Positions 33,765 through 42,236 of a stretch of DNA of 64,000 nucleotides are shown here, piece after piece; within the stretch, counting starts at the first letter, position 1, and each line of letters starts with the position of its first letter. The stretch lies in assembly GCA_044224315.1 (NCBI GenBank), contig JBGAKR010000002.1:496001-560000 (forward strand), given 5' to 3'. The notes under the pieces were generated by a model that did no database searches, had not been told where the DNA came from, and was given only the letters and a program-made list of their open reading frames with translations. The translations under genes and the position numbers were made by a program. Source of the stretch: JAGXTF01 sp044224315. Lineage in GTDB: Bacteria > Bacteroidota > Bacteroidia > NS11-12g > UBA955.

Positions 33765-34529
33765 TCAGGAATTATATAAGTTTAATAAATCGGCACTGCG
33801 TTGCATTGTGTACTCATAGCCCAAATCGACCAGTTGTTTGAGATTTTTTTTATTAAATCCGCTATAATGCCCCACTGGAGGATCGATAAATATATGGCAT
33901 TTTTCCTTTTTATAATTGAGGTAAGTGCTCATAGACAAATGAAAACAGCGTTGCACAATTAATACCCGGTTCCATTTTTTATGGGCCTCGGGCCAGTTGC
34001 TTACATTGCTGCCAATTACCAGGTTACAATCCTGCACCGGTTCTACCGGAAAATTATTAATTACTCCTCCATCCAGATAGGGTTTTCCATCCAGCATAAC
34101 CGGAGCAAACATTAGTGGCACTGCACTCGATGCCACCATAGGCATTACCATATCACCGCTATCAAAAGTAACTGTGTTTCCATCTTCAATATTGGTTGCT
34201 GTTGCATAAAACCTTAGGGGCAATTCTTCGAACCTGCGTATAGGTAAGTTTTTTTCGAGCATTTGCACCAGGGGATTGATGCTAAAAATTCCATTTCGAC
34301 GTACACTAAAATTTCCGGGTGTTAAAAATTTTTGTTCCTGTACAATTCGCAAGATATCCATAGGCGAAATACCCGCAGCATACATACCTCCAATAAGCGC
34401 CCCGGCGCTGGTACCACTAATATGAGAGGCCTTTATGCCCAACTCATCCAGGGCCTGCAACACACCAACATGGGTAAGTCCGCGGGCACCCCCGCCCGAT
34501 AAGGCTAAACCAACAGTTTGGGTAGGCAT
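33765..34529 (-). CDS. Patatin-like phospholipase, RssA/NTE family
   Basis: A 254-residue soluble lipid acyl hydrolase. The glycine-rich oxyanion loop is SGGGARGLTH (11-20), the nucleophile Ser41 is in GTSAG and the dyad Asp153 in LDGGVINNFPV. It lacks a signal peptide and transmembrane helices, and its length matches the RssA/YchK group. A TATATTTG box (34541-34534) ends 4 nt before the ATG, so the transcript would be nearly leaderless and independent of the small RNA upstream. It is the second patatin of the window but not a close copy of the first. Confidence 0.9.
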   Translation of the reverse strand: MPTQTVGLALSGGGARGLTHVGVLQALDELGIKASHISGTSAGALIGGMYAAGISPMDILRIVQEQKFLTPGNFSVRRNGIFSINPLVQMLEKNLPIRRFEELPLRFYATATNIEDGNTVTFDSGDMVMPMVASSAVPLMFAPVMLDGKPYLDGGVINNFPVEPVQDCNLVIGSNVSNWPEAHKKWNRVLIVQRCFHLSMSTYLNYKKEKCHIFIDPPVGHYSGFNKKNLKQLVDLGYEYTMQRSADLLNLYNS

Positions 34530-34620
34530 AGAACAAATATATGAGAAATTGCCTTAGAACCTGTTGTTTATAGTCAAAGGAATTTAGGAAATAGGTTAAT
34601 GAAAAAATTGAGAACCCTAT

Positions 34621-34651
34621 AAAAAAATCAAGGCCATACTTTCGCATGGCC
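34621..34651 (-). terminator. Intrinsic terminator of the predicted small RNA
   Basis: A 6-bp GC-rich stem (GGCCAT with ATGGCC, 8-nt loop GCGAAAGT) is followed by TTGATTTTTTT on the minus strand. Stem plus U-run matches an intrinsic terminator. Confidence 0.65.
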
Positions 34652-34704
34652 AGGATGTTGGTATATAGAAGCGCGTAACAGTTGGTAGTAATCTTTCGAT
34701 TACA
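34621..34704 (-). ncRNA. Predicted small non-coding RNA, about 84 nt, own promoter and terminator
   Basis: On the minus strand a TATATTTG box (34716-34709) is followed within about 5 nt by a 6-bp stem with a GAAA tetraloop (GTAATC gaaa GATTAC, 34703-34688). An unpaired middle contains the hexamer ACCAAC twice. It ends in a terminator stem GGCCAT / ATGGCC (34651-34632) and a T7 run (34627-34621). No ORF of note is inside. It lies in the 260-bp gap between manC (stop 34790) and the patatin gene (start 34529), which has its own promoter. It could be a trans-acting small RNA or an attenuator leader. It resembles no RNA family I can name. Confidence 0.55.
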
Positions 34705-34708
34705 GGTG

Positions 34709-34716
34709 CAAATATA
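34709..34716 (-). promoter_or_regulatory. -7 promoter box for the predicted small RNA
   Basis: Minus-strand TATATTTG fully matches TAnnTTTG. The expected -33 region is T-rich (a T7 run lies upstream) but lacks a clean TTTG at 19-21 bp, so this is a one-element match. Confidence 0.5.
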
Positions 34717-34789
34717 ACACGTATCAATAAAAAAAGAAAAATTGTTGATTGGGTTTTTCCCCAATTCACCCACAAAAAGATGTTAATTC

Positions 34790-35872
34790 TTAGGTAAAGC
34801 GGCCCTTAAACTCATCGCGCATATGGTTTACCACTTTGCGCAACTCCTGTTCCTGGTCTTTGTTCATAATTAACACCACATCACCGCTATCTACCACTAC
34901 CACATTTTCAACGCCTGTGGTGATGATAAAACGCTTGCTGTCTGAGTTAAAAACAAGCGAATCTTTTGTATTGAGCATGATTACATTTTTGCCCACCGAA
35001 ACATTGCCTTGTTCGTCTTTTTCCTGCACATCCCACAGGCTTTTCCAGGTACCCAGGTCATTCCAGCCAAAGGTGGCAGGAATTACATATACCCCGGGGT
35101 CTTTTTCGAGCACTCCGTAATCGATAGAAATTGAGGGACAGAAGCCGTATGCTTTTTCCAACTCATCTTCATAACCGGGTTTTGAAAAATCTATTTCGGC
35201 AAAAAGCTGATGTACCTCTGGCAACAAAGCCTCCAGACGATTGAGAATGGTATCGATATGCCAGATAAAAATACCCGCATTCCATAAAAACTCTCCACTT
35301 TCGATAAAGGTTTTGGCTATTTCGAGGGTAGGTTTTTCGGTAAAGGTTTTTACTTCGTGAAACTGCCCGCTGGTAGGAATCATATTAAACTGGATATAGC
35401 CATATCCTGTGTCGGGGCGCGTAGGTTTAATTCCCAAAGTTACAAGATTTGAAAATTCGGTAGCGAAGTTGTAACCCGCTTCTATTATGCGTTTAAACTC
35501 TTTTTCGTTGGTAATAAGATGATCACTGGGGGCTACTACGCAAACAGCATCGGGGTTAATTGCCTTGATGCGTTGGCTGGCGTAGGCTATACAGGGTGCA
35601 GTATTGCGAGCCTGGGGTTCGGCCAGAATGCGATCGGGCAGAATGGAAGGGATATGGGTTTTAACCATTTCCACATATTCCTGATTGGTAACGATAAAGA
35701 TGTTCTCTTCGGGAACAAAATCGGCAAACCGGTTAAAGGTTTGGGTAATCAGCGAATCGCCGGTACCCATAATATCGATAAACTGCTTAGGCAGACTTTT
35801 TCTGCTTACCGGCCAAAAACGGCTTCCGATACCGCCGGCCATAATTAGAACATAATGATTTTTGTTGTGCAT
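34790..35872 (-). CDS. manC: Mannose-1-phosphate guanylyltransferase
   Basis: A 360-residue nucleotidyltransferase making GDP-mannose from mannose-1-phosphate and GTP, feeding O-antigen, capsule or glycan synthesis. The pyrophosphorylase signature is MAGGIGSRFWPVSRKSLPKQF (11-31), with the FTEKP motif (TFTEKPTLEIAKTF) and the WNDLGTW motif further on. It lacks the C-terminal cupin phosphomannose isomerase domain of bifunctional enzymes, so it is the short form. Its ATG overlaps the stop of kdsD by one base (TGATG), so translation is coupled. Confidence 0.93.
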   Translation of the reverse strand: MHNKNHYVLIMAGGIGSRFWPVSRKSLPKQFIDIMGTGDSLITQTFNRFADFVPEENIFIVTNQEYVEMVKTHIPSILPDRILAEPQARNTAPCIAYASQRIKAINPDAVCVVAPSDHLITNEKEFKRIIEAGYNFATEFSNLVTLGIKPTRPDTGYGYIQFNMIPTSGQFHEVKTFTEKPTLEIAKTFIESGEFLWNAGIFIWHIDTILNRLEALLPEVHQLFAEIDFSKPGYEDELEKAYGFCPSISIDYGVLEKDPGVYVIPATFGWNDLGTWKSLWDVQEKDEQGNVSVGKNVIMLNTKDSLVFNSDSKRFIITTGVENVVVVDSGDVVLIMNKDQEQELRKVVNHMRDEFKGRFT

Positions 35873-36876
35873 CAGAGAATGCCCTCCTTATTCAAATCAT
35901 GAATATGAACCATACCGGCATAGAGGCCTTTATCGGTAACGATGATTTGCGAAATCTTTTTTTCGGTCATAATAGCGGCAGCCTCGGTGGCCAGGCTTTC
36001 GGCAGCTATGGTGGCCGGATTGGTAGTCATGATATCCAACACTTTCAGGCCTGCAAAAGTATCGTATTTCTCCAGCATTCTCCGAATATCGCCATCGGTA
36101 ATTATGCCCAAAACCTGATTTTCGGCATTACAAGCCACTGCAGCGCCCAGCCTTTTGCGGGTAATTTCAATGATGGCTTCTTTTACCGGGGTTTGGGGCG
36201 ATACCATGGGTTTTTCGTTTCGTGCGGCCAGTTCGCCACATCTTAAATACAACTGTTTGCCCAAAGACCCTCCAGGATGATAGCGGGAAAAATCTTGCCC
36301 GGTGAAATTGCGCATTTGCAGTAAGGCTACAGCCAACGCATCACCCATAAGCATTTGGGCAGTGGTGCTGGTAGTGGGGGCCAGGTTATTGGGGCAGGCT
36401 TCCTTATCTACCGTAGTATTGAGCACATAATCGGCAAGTTTAGCCAGGTCGCTGTTGGTATTGCCTACCATAGCTACCAATTTATTGCCAAAGCTGCGCA
36501 GCAATGGGGCCAGCAACTTTATTTCGGGCGTATTGCCACTTTTGGAAATGGCAATAACCGTATCATCTTTTTGGATAATGCCTAAATCGCCATGGACTGC
36601 ATCGGCTGCATGCATAAAAACTGCAGGTTGCCCGGTGCTGTTCATTGTGGCTACAATTTTTTGGGCAATGATGGCGCTTTTTCCGATACCGGTAATTACC
36701 ACCCTACCGGGGCTTTGTAAAATATGATTTACAATACTCGCAAAGTCTTCATCCACGTAGGATTCAAGACTTTTTAAGCTGTTTAATTCACTTTGTATAG
36801 CCTGAATGGCATATTTTTTGATTATATTCGCGCTTTCTAAGGTCAAGATTCGGGATTTGGTGCGCAAAATAACCAT
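35872..36876 (-). CDS. kdsD: D-arabinose-5-phosphate isomerase (KdsD/KpsF)
   Basis: A SIS-domain isomerase converting ribulose-5-phosphate to arabinose-5-phosphate, the first step toward Kdo for lipid A-core. The SIS domain covers about 45-190 (GRVVITGIGKSAIIAQKIVATMNSTG, HAADAVHGDLG, AISKSGNTPEI) and two CBS domains occupy about 210-334 (EITRKRLGAAVACNAENQVLGIITDGDIRRML, TTNPATIAAESLATEAAAIM). The frame begins at ATG 36876, giving 334 residues. However, a TTG-N21-TTATTTTG promoter-like pair spans that ATG, so the true start could be the TTG at 36846. Pairing with manC suggests joint envelope-sugar supply. Confidence 0.9.
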   Translation of the reverse strand: MVILRTKSRILTLESANIIKKYAIQAIQSELNSLKSLESYVDEDFASIVNHILQSPGRVVITGIGKSAIIAQKIVATMNSTGQPAVFMHAADAVHGDLGIIQKDDTVIAISKSGNTPEIKLLAPLLRSFGNKLVAMVGNTNSDLAKLADYVLNTTVDKEACPNNLAPTTSTTAQMLMGDALAVALLQMRNFTGQDFSRYHPGGSLGKQLYLRCGELAARNEKPMVSPQTPVKEAIIEITRKRLGAAVACNAENQVLGIITDGDIRRMLEKYDTFAGLKVLDIMTTNPATIAAESLATEAAAIMTEKKISQIIVTDKGLYAGMVHIHDLNKEGIL

Positions 36877-36941
36877 AAAAACTCCAGATGTAGCAACCGG
36901 TTTTGAAAGGCTTAGAATAATTCAAAAAAAATTAAATAAAA

Positions 36942-36974
36942 TTTGACAACCACCCTGCCTATGCTGTAACTTTA
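36942..36974 (+). promoter_or_regulatory. recQ promoter
   Basis: TTTG at 36942-36945, a 21-nt spacer, then TAACTTTA at 36967-36974 (one mismatch to TAnnTTTG). The ATG lies 22 nt downstream of the box. Confidence 0.6.
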
Positions 36975-36995
36975 CTACCGAATTTAAATTAAGAA

Positions 36996-39203
36996 ATGAG
37001 TGAAGCAGTAGCAGACGATCTGCATTTGGATCCGAGGAAAACTCTAAAAGAGTTCTTTGGGTTTGATGATTTTAAAGGAAACCAGGAAGCAGTTATACGT
37101 AGCGTATTAAACGGTGATGATTGCTTTGTGATTATGCCCACAGGCGCGGGTAAATCACTTACCTACCAATTGCCGGCCATGATGTTGCCGGGCACAGCCA
37201 TAGTAATTTCTCCATTAATAGCCTTAATGAAAAACCAGGTGGATAATATCCGTGGTTTTGCCAACAGCAGTTCATTTGCGCATTTTCTCAACAGTTCATT
37301 GAGCAAATCTGAATTGAGCCGGGTAATGGAGGATATGCTGGCCGAAAATACCAAGCTTTTGTATGTGGCTCCGGAAACCCTGAAAAAAGAAGAAACCCTG
37401 GAGTTATTAAGCAAAATAAAAATATCATTTGTTGCGGTTGATGAGGCACACTGTATTTCAGAATGGGGGCATGATTTCCGTCCGGAATACCGTCGCATTC
37501 GCCAAATGGTAAAAGAGATAGGCGATGTACCCCTGATGGCCCTTACAGCCACCGCTACCCCTAAGGTTCAATATGATATTCAGAAAAACCTGGGTATGTT
37601 GGATGCGAAAGTTTATAAATCATCTTTTAACCGCACCAATCTTTATTACGAAGTTAAGGGCAAAGGCCGCAAAGACCAGGTAAACAAAGACATTGTATCT
37701 TTCATAAACAAACGCCATGGCAAATCGGGCATTATCTATTGCCTAAGCCGCAAAAAAGTAGAGGAAGTGGCCGAAATGCTGTCTATGAACGGAATTAAGG
37801 CACGCCCCTACCATGCAGGACTGGATGCTAAAACCAGGGCAAAAACCCAGGATGCATTTTTGATGGAAGACTGCGATGTGATAGTAGCCACCATTGCCTT
37901 TGGTATGGGTATAGACAAACCAGACGTTCGCTTTGTAATTCACTACGATGTACCTAAAAGTCTGGAAGGTTATTACCAGGAAACGGGCCGTGCCGGACGC
38001 GATGGATTGCAGGGTGATTGCCTGCTGTTCTACAATCCGAATGACATTGAAAAGCTAGAAAAATTTATGAAAGACAAACCCGTAGCCGAACAGGAAATCG
38101 GGGGTTTGTTGATAGCCGAAACTGCTGCCTTTGCTGAAAGTAGCCAATGTCGTCGTAAATTATTATTGCACTATTTTGGTGAATTTTTTGATGAAAAAGA
38201 TTGCAATAGTATGTGTGATAATTGCGCCCATCCAAAACCCAAACAGGATGTAACCAACGAAATGGTAACCGCACTGGAAGGGCTGAAGAGCATGAAAGGC
38301 GAGTTTAGCATGACTCACATTGTAAATTTTGTAGTGGGTAAAAAAATAGATAGTATTAAAGATTATAACCACGATAAATTGCCACTTTTTGCAGCAGGTA
38401 AAGACAAGGACAAAGTGTTCTGGAAATCTATCTACCGCCTGGCATTGATTAGTGGTTACCTGAATAAAAATATTGAAAAATATGGATTACTGAGTTTGTC
38501 TGAAGCGGGTGAAGATTACCTGAAAAAACCAGTAAAACATGAAATGGCGGTGGATGTTGAATTCGAAAATGTTTCGGAAGATGATTTCGATAGTTTCCGC
38601 CTGGAAAGCGTTTGCGACGAAGAGCTTTTTGCCTATCTGAAAGATTTGCGCAAAAAAGTAGCCAAAGAAAAAGGACTTCCCCCCTACGTTATTTTTCAGG
38701 ATCCAAGCCTGGAAGATATGGCTACCAAATACCCCATTACCCTGGAAGAATTGGCCAATATTAACGGAGTAGGTAAAAACAAAGCCCAGAAATTTGGTGA
38801 ACCCTTTGTAGCCTACATCGAAAACTATGTAAAGGAAAACGAAATTGAACGTCCACAGGATATAGTGCTGAAAGGCAATGCCGAAAAATCTGTGAAGAAG
38901 AAAAACATAATTCTGAACATTGATAAAAAGGTTGACCTGATGGAAGTAGCCAAACAGTTGGGTATTGAATTTGAAGCTTTGGTAGACGAATTGGAACAGG
39001 TGGTAAACAGCGGAACCAAGCTAAACATCCGTTATTTCCTGAACCAGTTTTTGGAAGAAGAATTGCAAACCGAGATATTCGACTATTTTAAAAAGACCGA
39101 AGAAGACGATTTGGAAAGCACATTCCAGTACTTTGAGGGCGAATTTACCCACGAAGAGCTGCAGTTAATGCGCATACAATTTCTGAGCGACCTTGGCAAC
39201 TAA
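36996..39203 (+). CDS. recQ: ATP-dependent DNA helicase RecQ
   Basis: A 735-residue 3'-5' superfamily 2 helicase for recombination repair and fork restart. Walker A is MPTGAGKS (47-54), the DEAH box is VDEAHCISEWGHDFRPEYR (DEAH 149-152), with motif VI QETGRAGRDG. The RecQ zinc-binding cysteines appear in CRRKLLLHYFG, CNSMCDNC. A winged helix follows, then an HRDC domain (about 540-615, KDLRKKVAKEKGLPPYVIFQD). A further C-terminal helical extension of about 100 residues (from about 630) is common in Bacteroidetes RecQ. Confidence 0.96.
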   Translation: MSEAVADDLHLDPRKTLKEFFGFDDFKGNQEAVIRSVLNGDDCFVIMPTGAGKSLTYQLPAMMLPGTAIVISPLIALMKNQVDNIRGFANSSSFAHFLNSSLSKSELSRVMEDMLAENTKLLYVAPETLKKEETLELLSKIKISFVAVDEAHCISEWGHDFRPEYRRIRQMVKEIGDVPLMALTATATPKVQYDIQKNLGMLDAKVYKSSFNRTNLYYEVKGKGRKDQVNKDIVSFINKRHGKSGIIYCLSRKKVEEVAEMLSMNGIKARPYHAGLDAKTRAKTQDAFLMEDCDVIVATIAFGMGIDKPDVRFVIHYDVPKSLEGYYQETGRAGRDGLQGDCLLFYNPNDIEKLEKFMKDKPVAEQEIGGLLIAETAAFAESSQCRRKLLLHYFGEFFDEKDCNSMCDNCAHPKPKQDVTNEMVTALEGLKSMKGEFSMTHIVNFVVGKKIDSIKDYNHDKLPLFAAGKDKDKVFWKSIYRLALISGYLNKNIEKYGLLSLSEAGEDYLKKPVKHEMAVDVEFENVSEDDFDSFRLESVCDEELFAYLKDLRKKVAKEKGLPPYVIFQDPSLEDMATKYPITLEELANINGVGKNKAQKFGEPFVAYIENYVKENEIERPQDIVLKGNAEKSVKKKNIILNIDKKVDLMEVAKQLGIEFEALVDELEQVVNSGTKLNIRYFLNQFLEEELQTEIFDYFKKTEEDDLESTFQYFEGEFTHEELQLMRIQFLSDLGN

Positions 39204-39258
39204 CAACCAAAACGCAGAGTAAAACCTCCAAAGGTCTTATTTTTGCAAAATCAGCCCG

Positions 39259-39765
39259 GTGAACAATCTGCAGGAAGACTTTGAAAAACTGTACCGAAGG
39301 TATCGGGCGGGTTTGGTGCATTTTGCCAACAGCATTATAAACAGCAGGCCCGACGCGGAAGAAATTGTGCAGGATATGTTTATTGCCATTTGGGACAAAC
39401 GCGAGCAACTTGCTTTTGATGACACCCTTAAGAATTACTTATTTACCGGTGTAAAAAACCGCTGCCTCAATCACATCAAAAAGGCCCGGCTTGCTTTCAG
39501 CGATATGCCCGATGAGTTTCCTGTACCCAGCAATGATGCTTCCATTACCGATCATTTGCAAAGCCGCGAAACAGAAGGAAGAATTAATTACCTCATAAAT
39601 TTATTGCCCACCAAATGCAAAATGGTTTTTTTACTAAGCCGGATGCATGAGCTAAGTTATAAGGAAATAGCTGCGGTGATGGACATTACCCCCAAAACTG
39701 TGGAAAATCAAATTGGGCTGGCACTGAAATTTTTGAAGGAAAATATGCAGTCAAGAAATCCATGA
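39259..39765 (+). CDS. ECF-type RNA polymerase sigma-70 factor
   Basis: A 168-residue sigma factor starting at GTG 39259. Region 2 is visible as AEEIVQDMFIAIWDKREQL and NYLFTGVKNRCLNHIKKAR, and region 4 as LLPTKCKMVFLLSRMHELSYKEIAAVMDITPKTVENQIGLALKFLKEN, a helix-turn-helix for the -35 element. It fits the Bacteroidetes ECF group that usually pairs with a FecR-like anti-sigma. No FecR is present. Instead its stop overlaps the ATG of a 7-TM protein gene (ATGA). A TATTTTTG box (39238-39245) sits 13 nt before the GTG. Confidence 0.88.
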   Translation: MNNLQEDFEKLYRRYRAGLVHFANSIINSRPDAEEIVQDMFIAIWDKREQLAFDDTLKNYLFTGVKNRCLNHIKKARLAFSDMPDEFPVPSNDASITDHLQSRETEGRINYLINLLPTKCKMVFLLSRMHELSYKEIAAVMDITPKTVENQIGLALKFLKENMQSRNP

Positions 39766-40472
39766 ATTTCATAAACTATATACCGGTACTAACCACTTGC
39801 TTTAGTCTTTTTTTCTTCTACCAGATATGGAATCATTACCGCAGTAAGCCACAAGCTACCTATTTGTTGTGGTGGAGTGCTGGGGTGCTAACTTTCGGGG
39901 TGGGAACATTTACTGAAAGTTTTCATGCTCTTTTTGGCTGGAACATTATCAACACCCGTTTTTGGTATGTGAGTGGAGCATTGCTGGGTGGATTTCCGCT
40001 GGCCCAGGGTACAGTGTACCTGTTGTTAAAAAAACGTACGGCCGATATATTAAGCCTGTTTTTTGGATTATTAATCCTGGTTGGAAGTATCTGCATTTTC
40101 CTTTCACCCGTTTTTACAACCGATGCAAGTACTCAAAAACTTACTGGCAAAGTATTTACCTGGGCATGGGTAAGGGCATTTAGTCCGCTTATAAACTTGT
40201 ATTCACTGGTATTTTTAGTTGGTGGTGCCTTTTATTCTGCACGTTTGTATAAAAAATCAAAAGGCAGCGATAAACGTTGGCTGGGCAATATTTACATAGC
40301 TATAGGAGCCTTGTTACCCGGAATTGGAGGGAGTTTTACCAGGTTTGGATATGTTGAAGTATTATTTGTAACCGAGTTGGTGGGGCTGTGTATGATTTAC
40401 GCCGGATACAGACTCATGCGCGGCGACAGACATGCTTCTGTGCATCAAAATCAGGCGGCATCAGCCATTTGA
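39762..40472 (+). CDS. Seven-helix membrane protein coupled to the ECF sigma factor
   Basis: A 236-residue protein with seven hydrophobic helices (about 4-23, 34-56, 66-90, 94-118, 134-158, 173-196, 203-223). No Lys appears at a rhodopsin-like Schiff-base position in helix 7 (VLFVTELVGLCMIYAGYRLM), so a retinal protein is unlikely. I recognise no family. Overlap of the start with the sigma stop suggests stoichiometric synthesis, so it might be the anti-sigma or sensor for that factor. Its tail converges with and overlaps bshA by 12 bp. Confidence 0.72.
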   Translation: MNFINYIPVLTTCFSLFFFYQIWNHYRSKPQATYLLWWSAGVLTFGVGTFTESFHALFGWNIINTRFWYVSGALLGGFPLAQGTVYLLLKKRTADILSLFFGLLILVGSICIFLSPVFTTDASTQKLTGKVFTWAWVRAFSPLINLYSLVFLVGGAFYSARLYKKSKGSDKRWLGNIYIAIGALLPGIGGSFTRFGYVEVLFVTELVGLCMIYAGYRLMRGDRHASVHQNQAASAI

Positions 40473-41603
40473 TGTATGCGATTTTAACATTACCCTTTCG
40501 TACACTTTAATATAGGAATCGATGATAATGTCCAGGTCGAATTTTTTGGCTTGTTCCAAAGAATTGTGTTTAAACTTCAGCAAGGTTTCATCATTTGCCA
40601 GAATTTTTAACGCATTGGCAGCCATATCCTCCACATCACCCACATTGCTCATATAACCTGTAACACCGTTGATGTTCACTTCGGGTATACCGCCTGTATT
40701 AGAACTAATAACGGGCACTTCGCAAGCCATAGCTTCGAGTGCAGCCAAACCGAAACTTTCCGATTCGGAAGGAAGTACAAACAAATCACAAACTGAGAGA
40801 ATTTCCTCCACTGCTTCTTGCTTACCCAGAAAGGTAATTTTATCGCTGCAAGCCATTTCGCGGCTCATTTTTTCGATATGACTTCTTTCTGGTCCATCAC
40901 CAATCATGAGTAATTTTGATGGGATAGATTGGTTTACAATACAGAAAACACTTACCACATCCTCAACCCTTTTTACTTTCCTGAAATTGGATGTGTGAAC
41001 CAATATTTTTTCGCCATTTGGGGCAATGGCTTTTTTAAAATGCTCTTTGGGTTGCTTATTGAAACGGGTAAAATCGATAAAGTTTGGTATCACATCAATA
41101 TTGCGGCGAATATTAAAATGCTGCAAAGTATCCAGTCGCAGACTTTCTGAAACCGCTGTAACCGCATCAGAATTATTAATACTCCAGCTCACAACTGGCT
41201 CGTATGTAGCCTCTCTACCCACAAGGGTAATATCGGTACCGTGCAGTGTGGTAATTACCGGTATTTTGCGTCCTTCTTCAGCCAGGATCATTTTGGCCAA
41301 CAGCGCAGCCGATGCATGGGGGATTGCATAATGCACATGTAACACATCCAGATTGGCTTCTTTAACTATATCCACAATTTTGCCAGCCAGAGCAGTTTCA
41401 TAGGGTGCATATTCAAACAAAGGGTATTTAAGAATACTCACCTCATGATAAAACACATTTTCGGTGAAAAAGTCGAGTCGGGCAGGCTGGTTGTAGCTGA
41501 TAAAATGCACCTGATGCCCCAATACAGCCAGGGCTTTTCCAAGTTCTGTGGCCAATACACCGCTACCTCCGAAAGTTGGGTAACAAACAATACCGATATT
41601 CAT
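40461..41603 (-). CDS. bshA: N-acetyl-alpha-D-glucosaminyl L-malate synthase
   Basis: A 380-residue GT4 glycosyltransferase making GlcNAc-malate from UDP-GlcNAc and L-malate, the first step of bacillithiol synthesis. The N-terminus (MNIGIVCYPTFGGSGVLATELG) and the HVHYAIPHASAA motif match BshA closely. The C-terminal GT-B half carries the nucleotide-sugar motif SESESFGLAALEAMACEVPVI. A TATATTTG box (41618-41611) lies 7 nt before the ATG. Presence of bshA indicates bacillithiol as a low-molecular-weight thiol; bshB and bshC are not in the window. Confidence 0.95.
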   Translation of the reverse strand: MNIGIVCYPTFGGSGVLATELGKALAVLGHQVHFISYNQPARLDFFTENVFYHEVSILKYPLFEYAPYETALAGKIVDIVKEANLDVLHVHYAIPHASAALLAKMILAEEGRKIPVITTLHGTDITLVGREATYEPVVSWSINNSDAVTAVSESLRLDTLQHFNIRRNIDVIPNFIDFTRFNKQPKEHFKKAIAPNGEKILVHTSNFRKVKRVEDVVSVFCIVNQSIPSKLLMIGDGPERSHIEKMSREMACSDKITFLGKQEAVEEILSVCDLFVLPSESESFGLAALEAMACEVPVISSNTGGIPEVNINGVTGYMSNVGDVEDMAANALKILANDETLLKFKHNSLEQAKKFDLDIIIDSYIKVYERVMLKSHTSNG

Positions 41604-41670
41604 GCGAACTCAAATATAACAATAATCGGGCGTAAAATAGCGCCTGCCAATATGGCATTTTTTTAGCCAG

Positions 41671-41718
41671 TTATCCCTAGATTTGACAACTCTTATAGAG
41701 TTGTCAAATCTGGGATAA
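41671..41718. repeat. Palindromic repeat element, copy 2
   Basis: The core arms are AGATTTGACAACTCT (41679-41693) and its complement (41697-41711) with a 3-nt loop. Outer TTATCCC (41671-41677) pairs with GGGATAA (41712-41718) beyond a one-base bulge. It ends 2 bp before the tadA ATG, so any ribosome-binding site would be inside the stem. Confidence 0.88.
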
Positions 41719-41720
41719 AA

Positions 41721-42161
41721 ATGGAAATTTTCAACGACGAGTATTGGATGGGGAAAGCCCTGGATGAAGCCCTGGCCGCCAGCGATGAAGACGAAGTTCC
41801 CATTGGCGCCGTGGTGGTGCTCGATAATAAAATTATTGGGCGTGGACACAACCAAACCGAAAGACTTACCGACGTTACCGCCCACGCCGAAATGCTGGCC
41901 ATTACCGCCGCTTCTTCGTATGTAAACTCCAAACACCTGGATGAATGCGTGCTATATGTAACCATTGAACCGTGCCTGATGTGTGCCGGGGCTATAAAAT
42001 GGGCAAGGTTTCACCGCATTGTTTACGGTGCCAGTGAACCCAAATTTGGCTTCAGCAAAACCGATCCCAACCTGTTTGGCAAAAAAATCGAAGTGGTATC
42101 CAATGTATTAGCCGAACCCTGTGCCCAACTTATGAAATCATTTTTTGCCAATAAACGGTAG
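41721..42161 (+). CDS. tadA: tRNA(Arg) adenosine-34 deaminase
   Basis: A 146-residue zinc deaminase converting A34 to inosine in the wobble position of tRNA-Arg(ACG). The zinc and proton-relay residues are HAE (55-57) and PCLMC (84-88), with the neighbouring GAIKWARFHRIVYG. The start, MEIFNDEYWMGKALDEALAA, is normal for the family. The 5' end is unusual: palindromic repeat copy 2 finishes 2 bp before the ATG, so translation may be sensitive to that hairpin. Confidence 0.94.
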   Translation: MEIFNDEYWMGKALDEALAASDEDEVPIGAVVVLDNKIIGRGHNQTERLTDVTAHAEMLAITAASSYVNSKHLDECVLYVTIEPCLMCAGAIKWARFHRIVYGASEPKFGFSKTDPNLFGKKIEVVSNVLAEPCAQLMKSFFANKR

Positions 42162-42181
42162 AAAAATTTTTTAACCTGAAA

Positions 42182-42224
42182 TTTGTTTGAACAAATATTA
42201 TTGCTATTATTGTTGTTCAAACAA
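42182..42224 (+). promoter_or_regulatory. doxX promoter with paired repressor-type operators
   Basis: TTTG (42182-42185), a 19-nt spacer and TATTATTG (42205-42212) form the promoter. Two 12-bp near-palindromes TTGTTTGAACAA (42183-42194) and TTGTTCAAACAA (42213-42224), each other's reverse complement and 30 bp apart centre to centre, overlap the -33 box and the start-site region. This is the geometry of repression by a dimeric HTH protein. Confidence 0.72.
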
Positions 42225-42236
42225 TCTTAAAAAACA

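Noticed and set aside
39762..40472. The 7-TM protein as a rhodopsin
   Set aside because: No lysine at the retinal-binding position of helix 7 and no rhodopsin motif.
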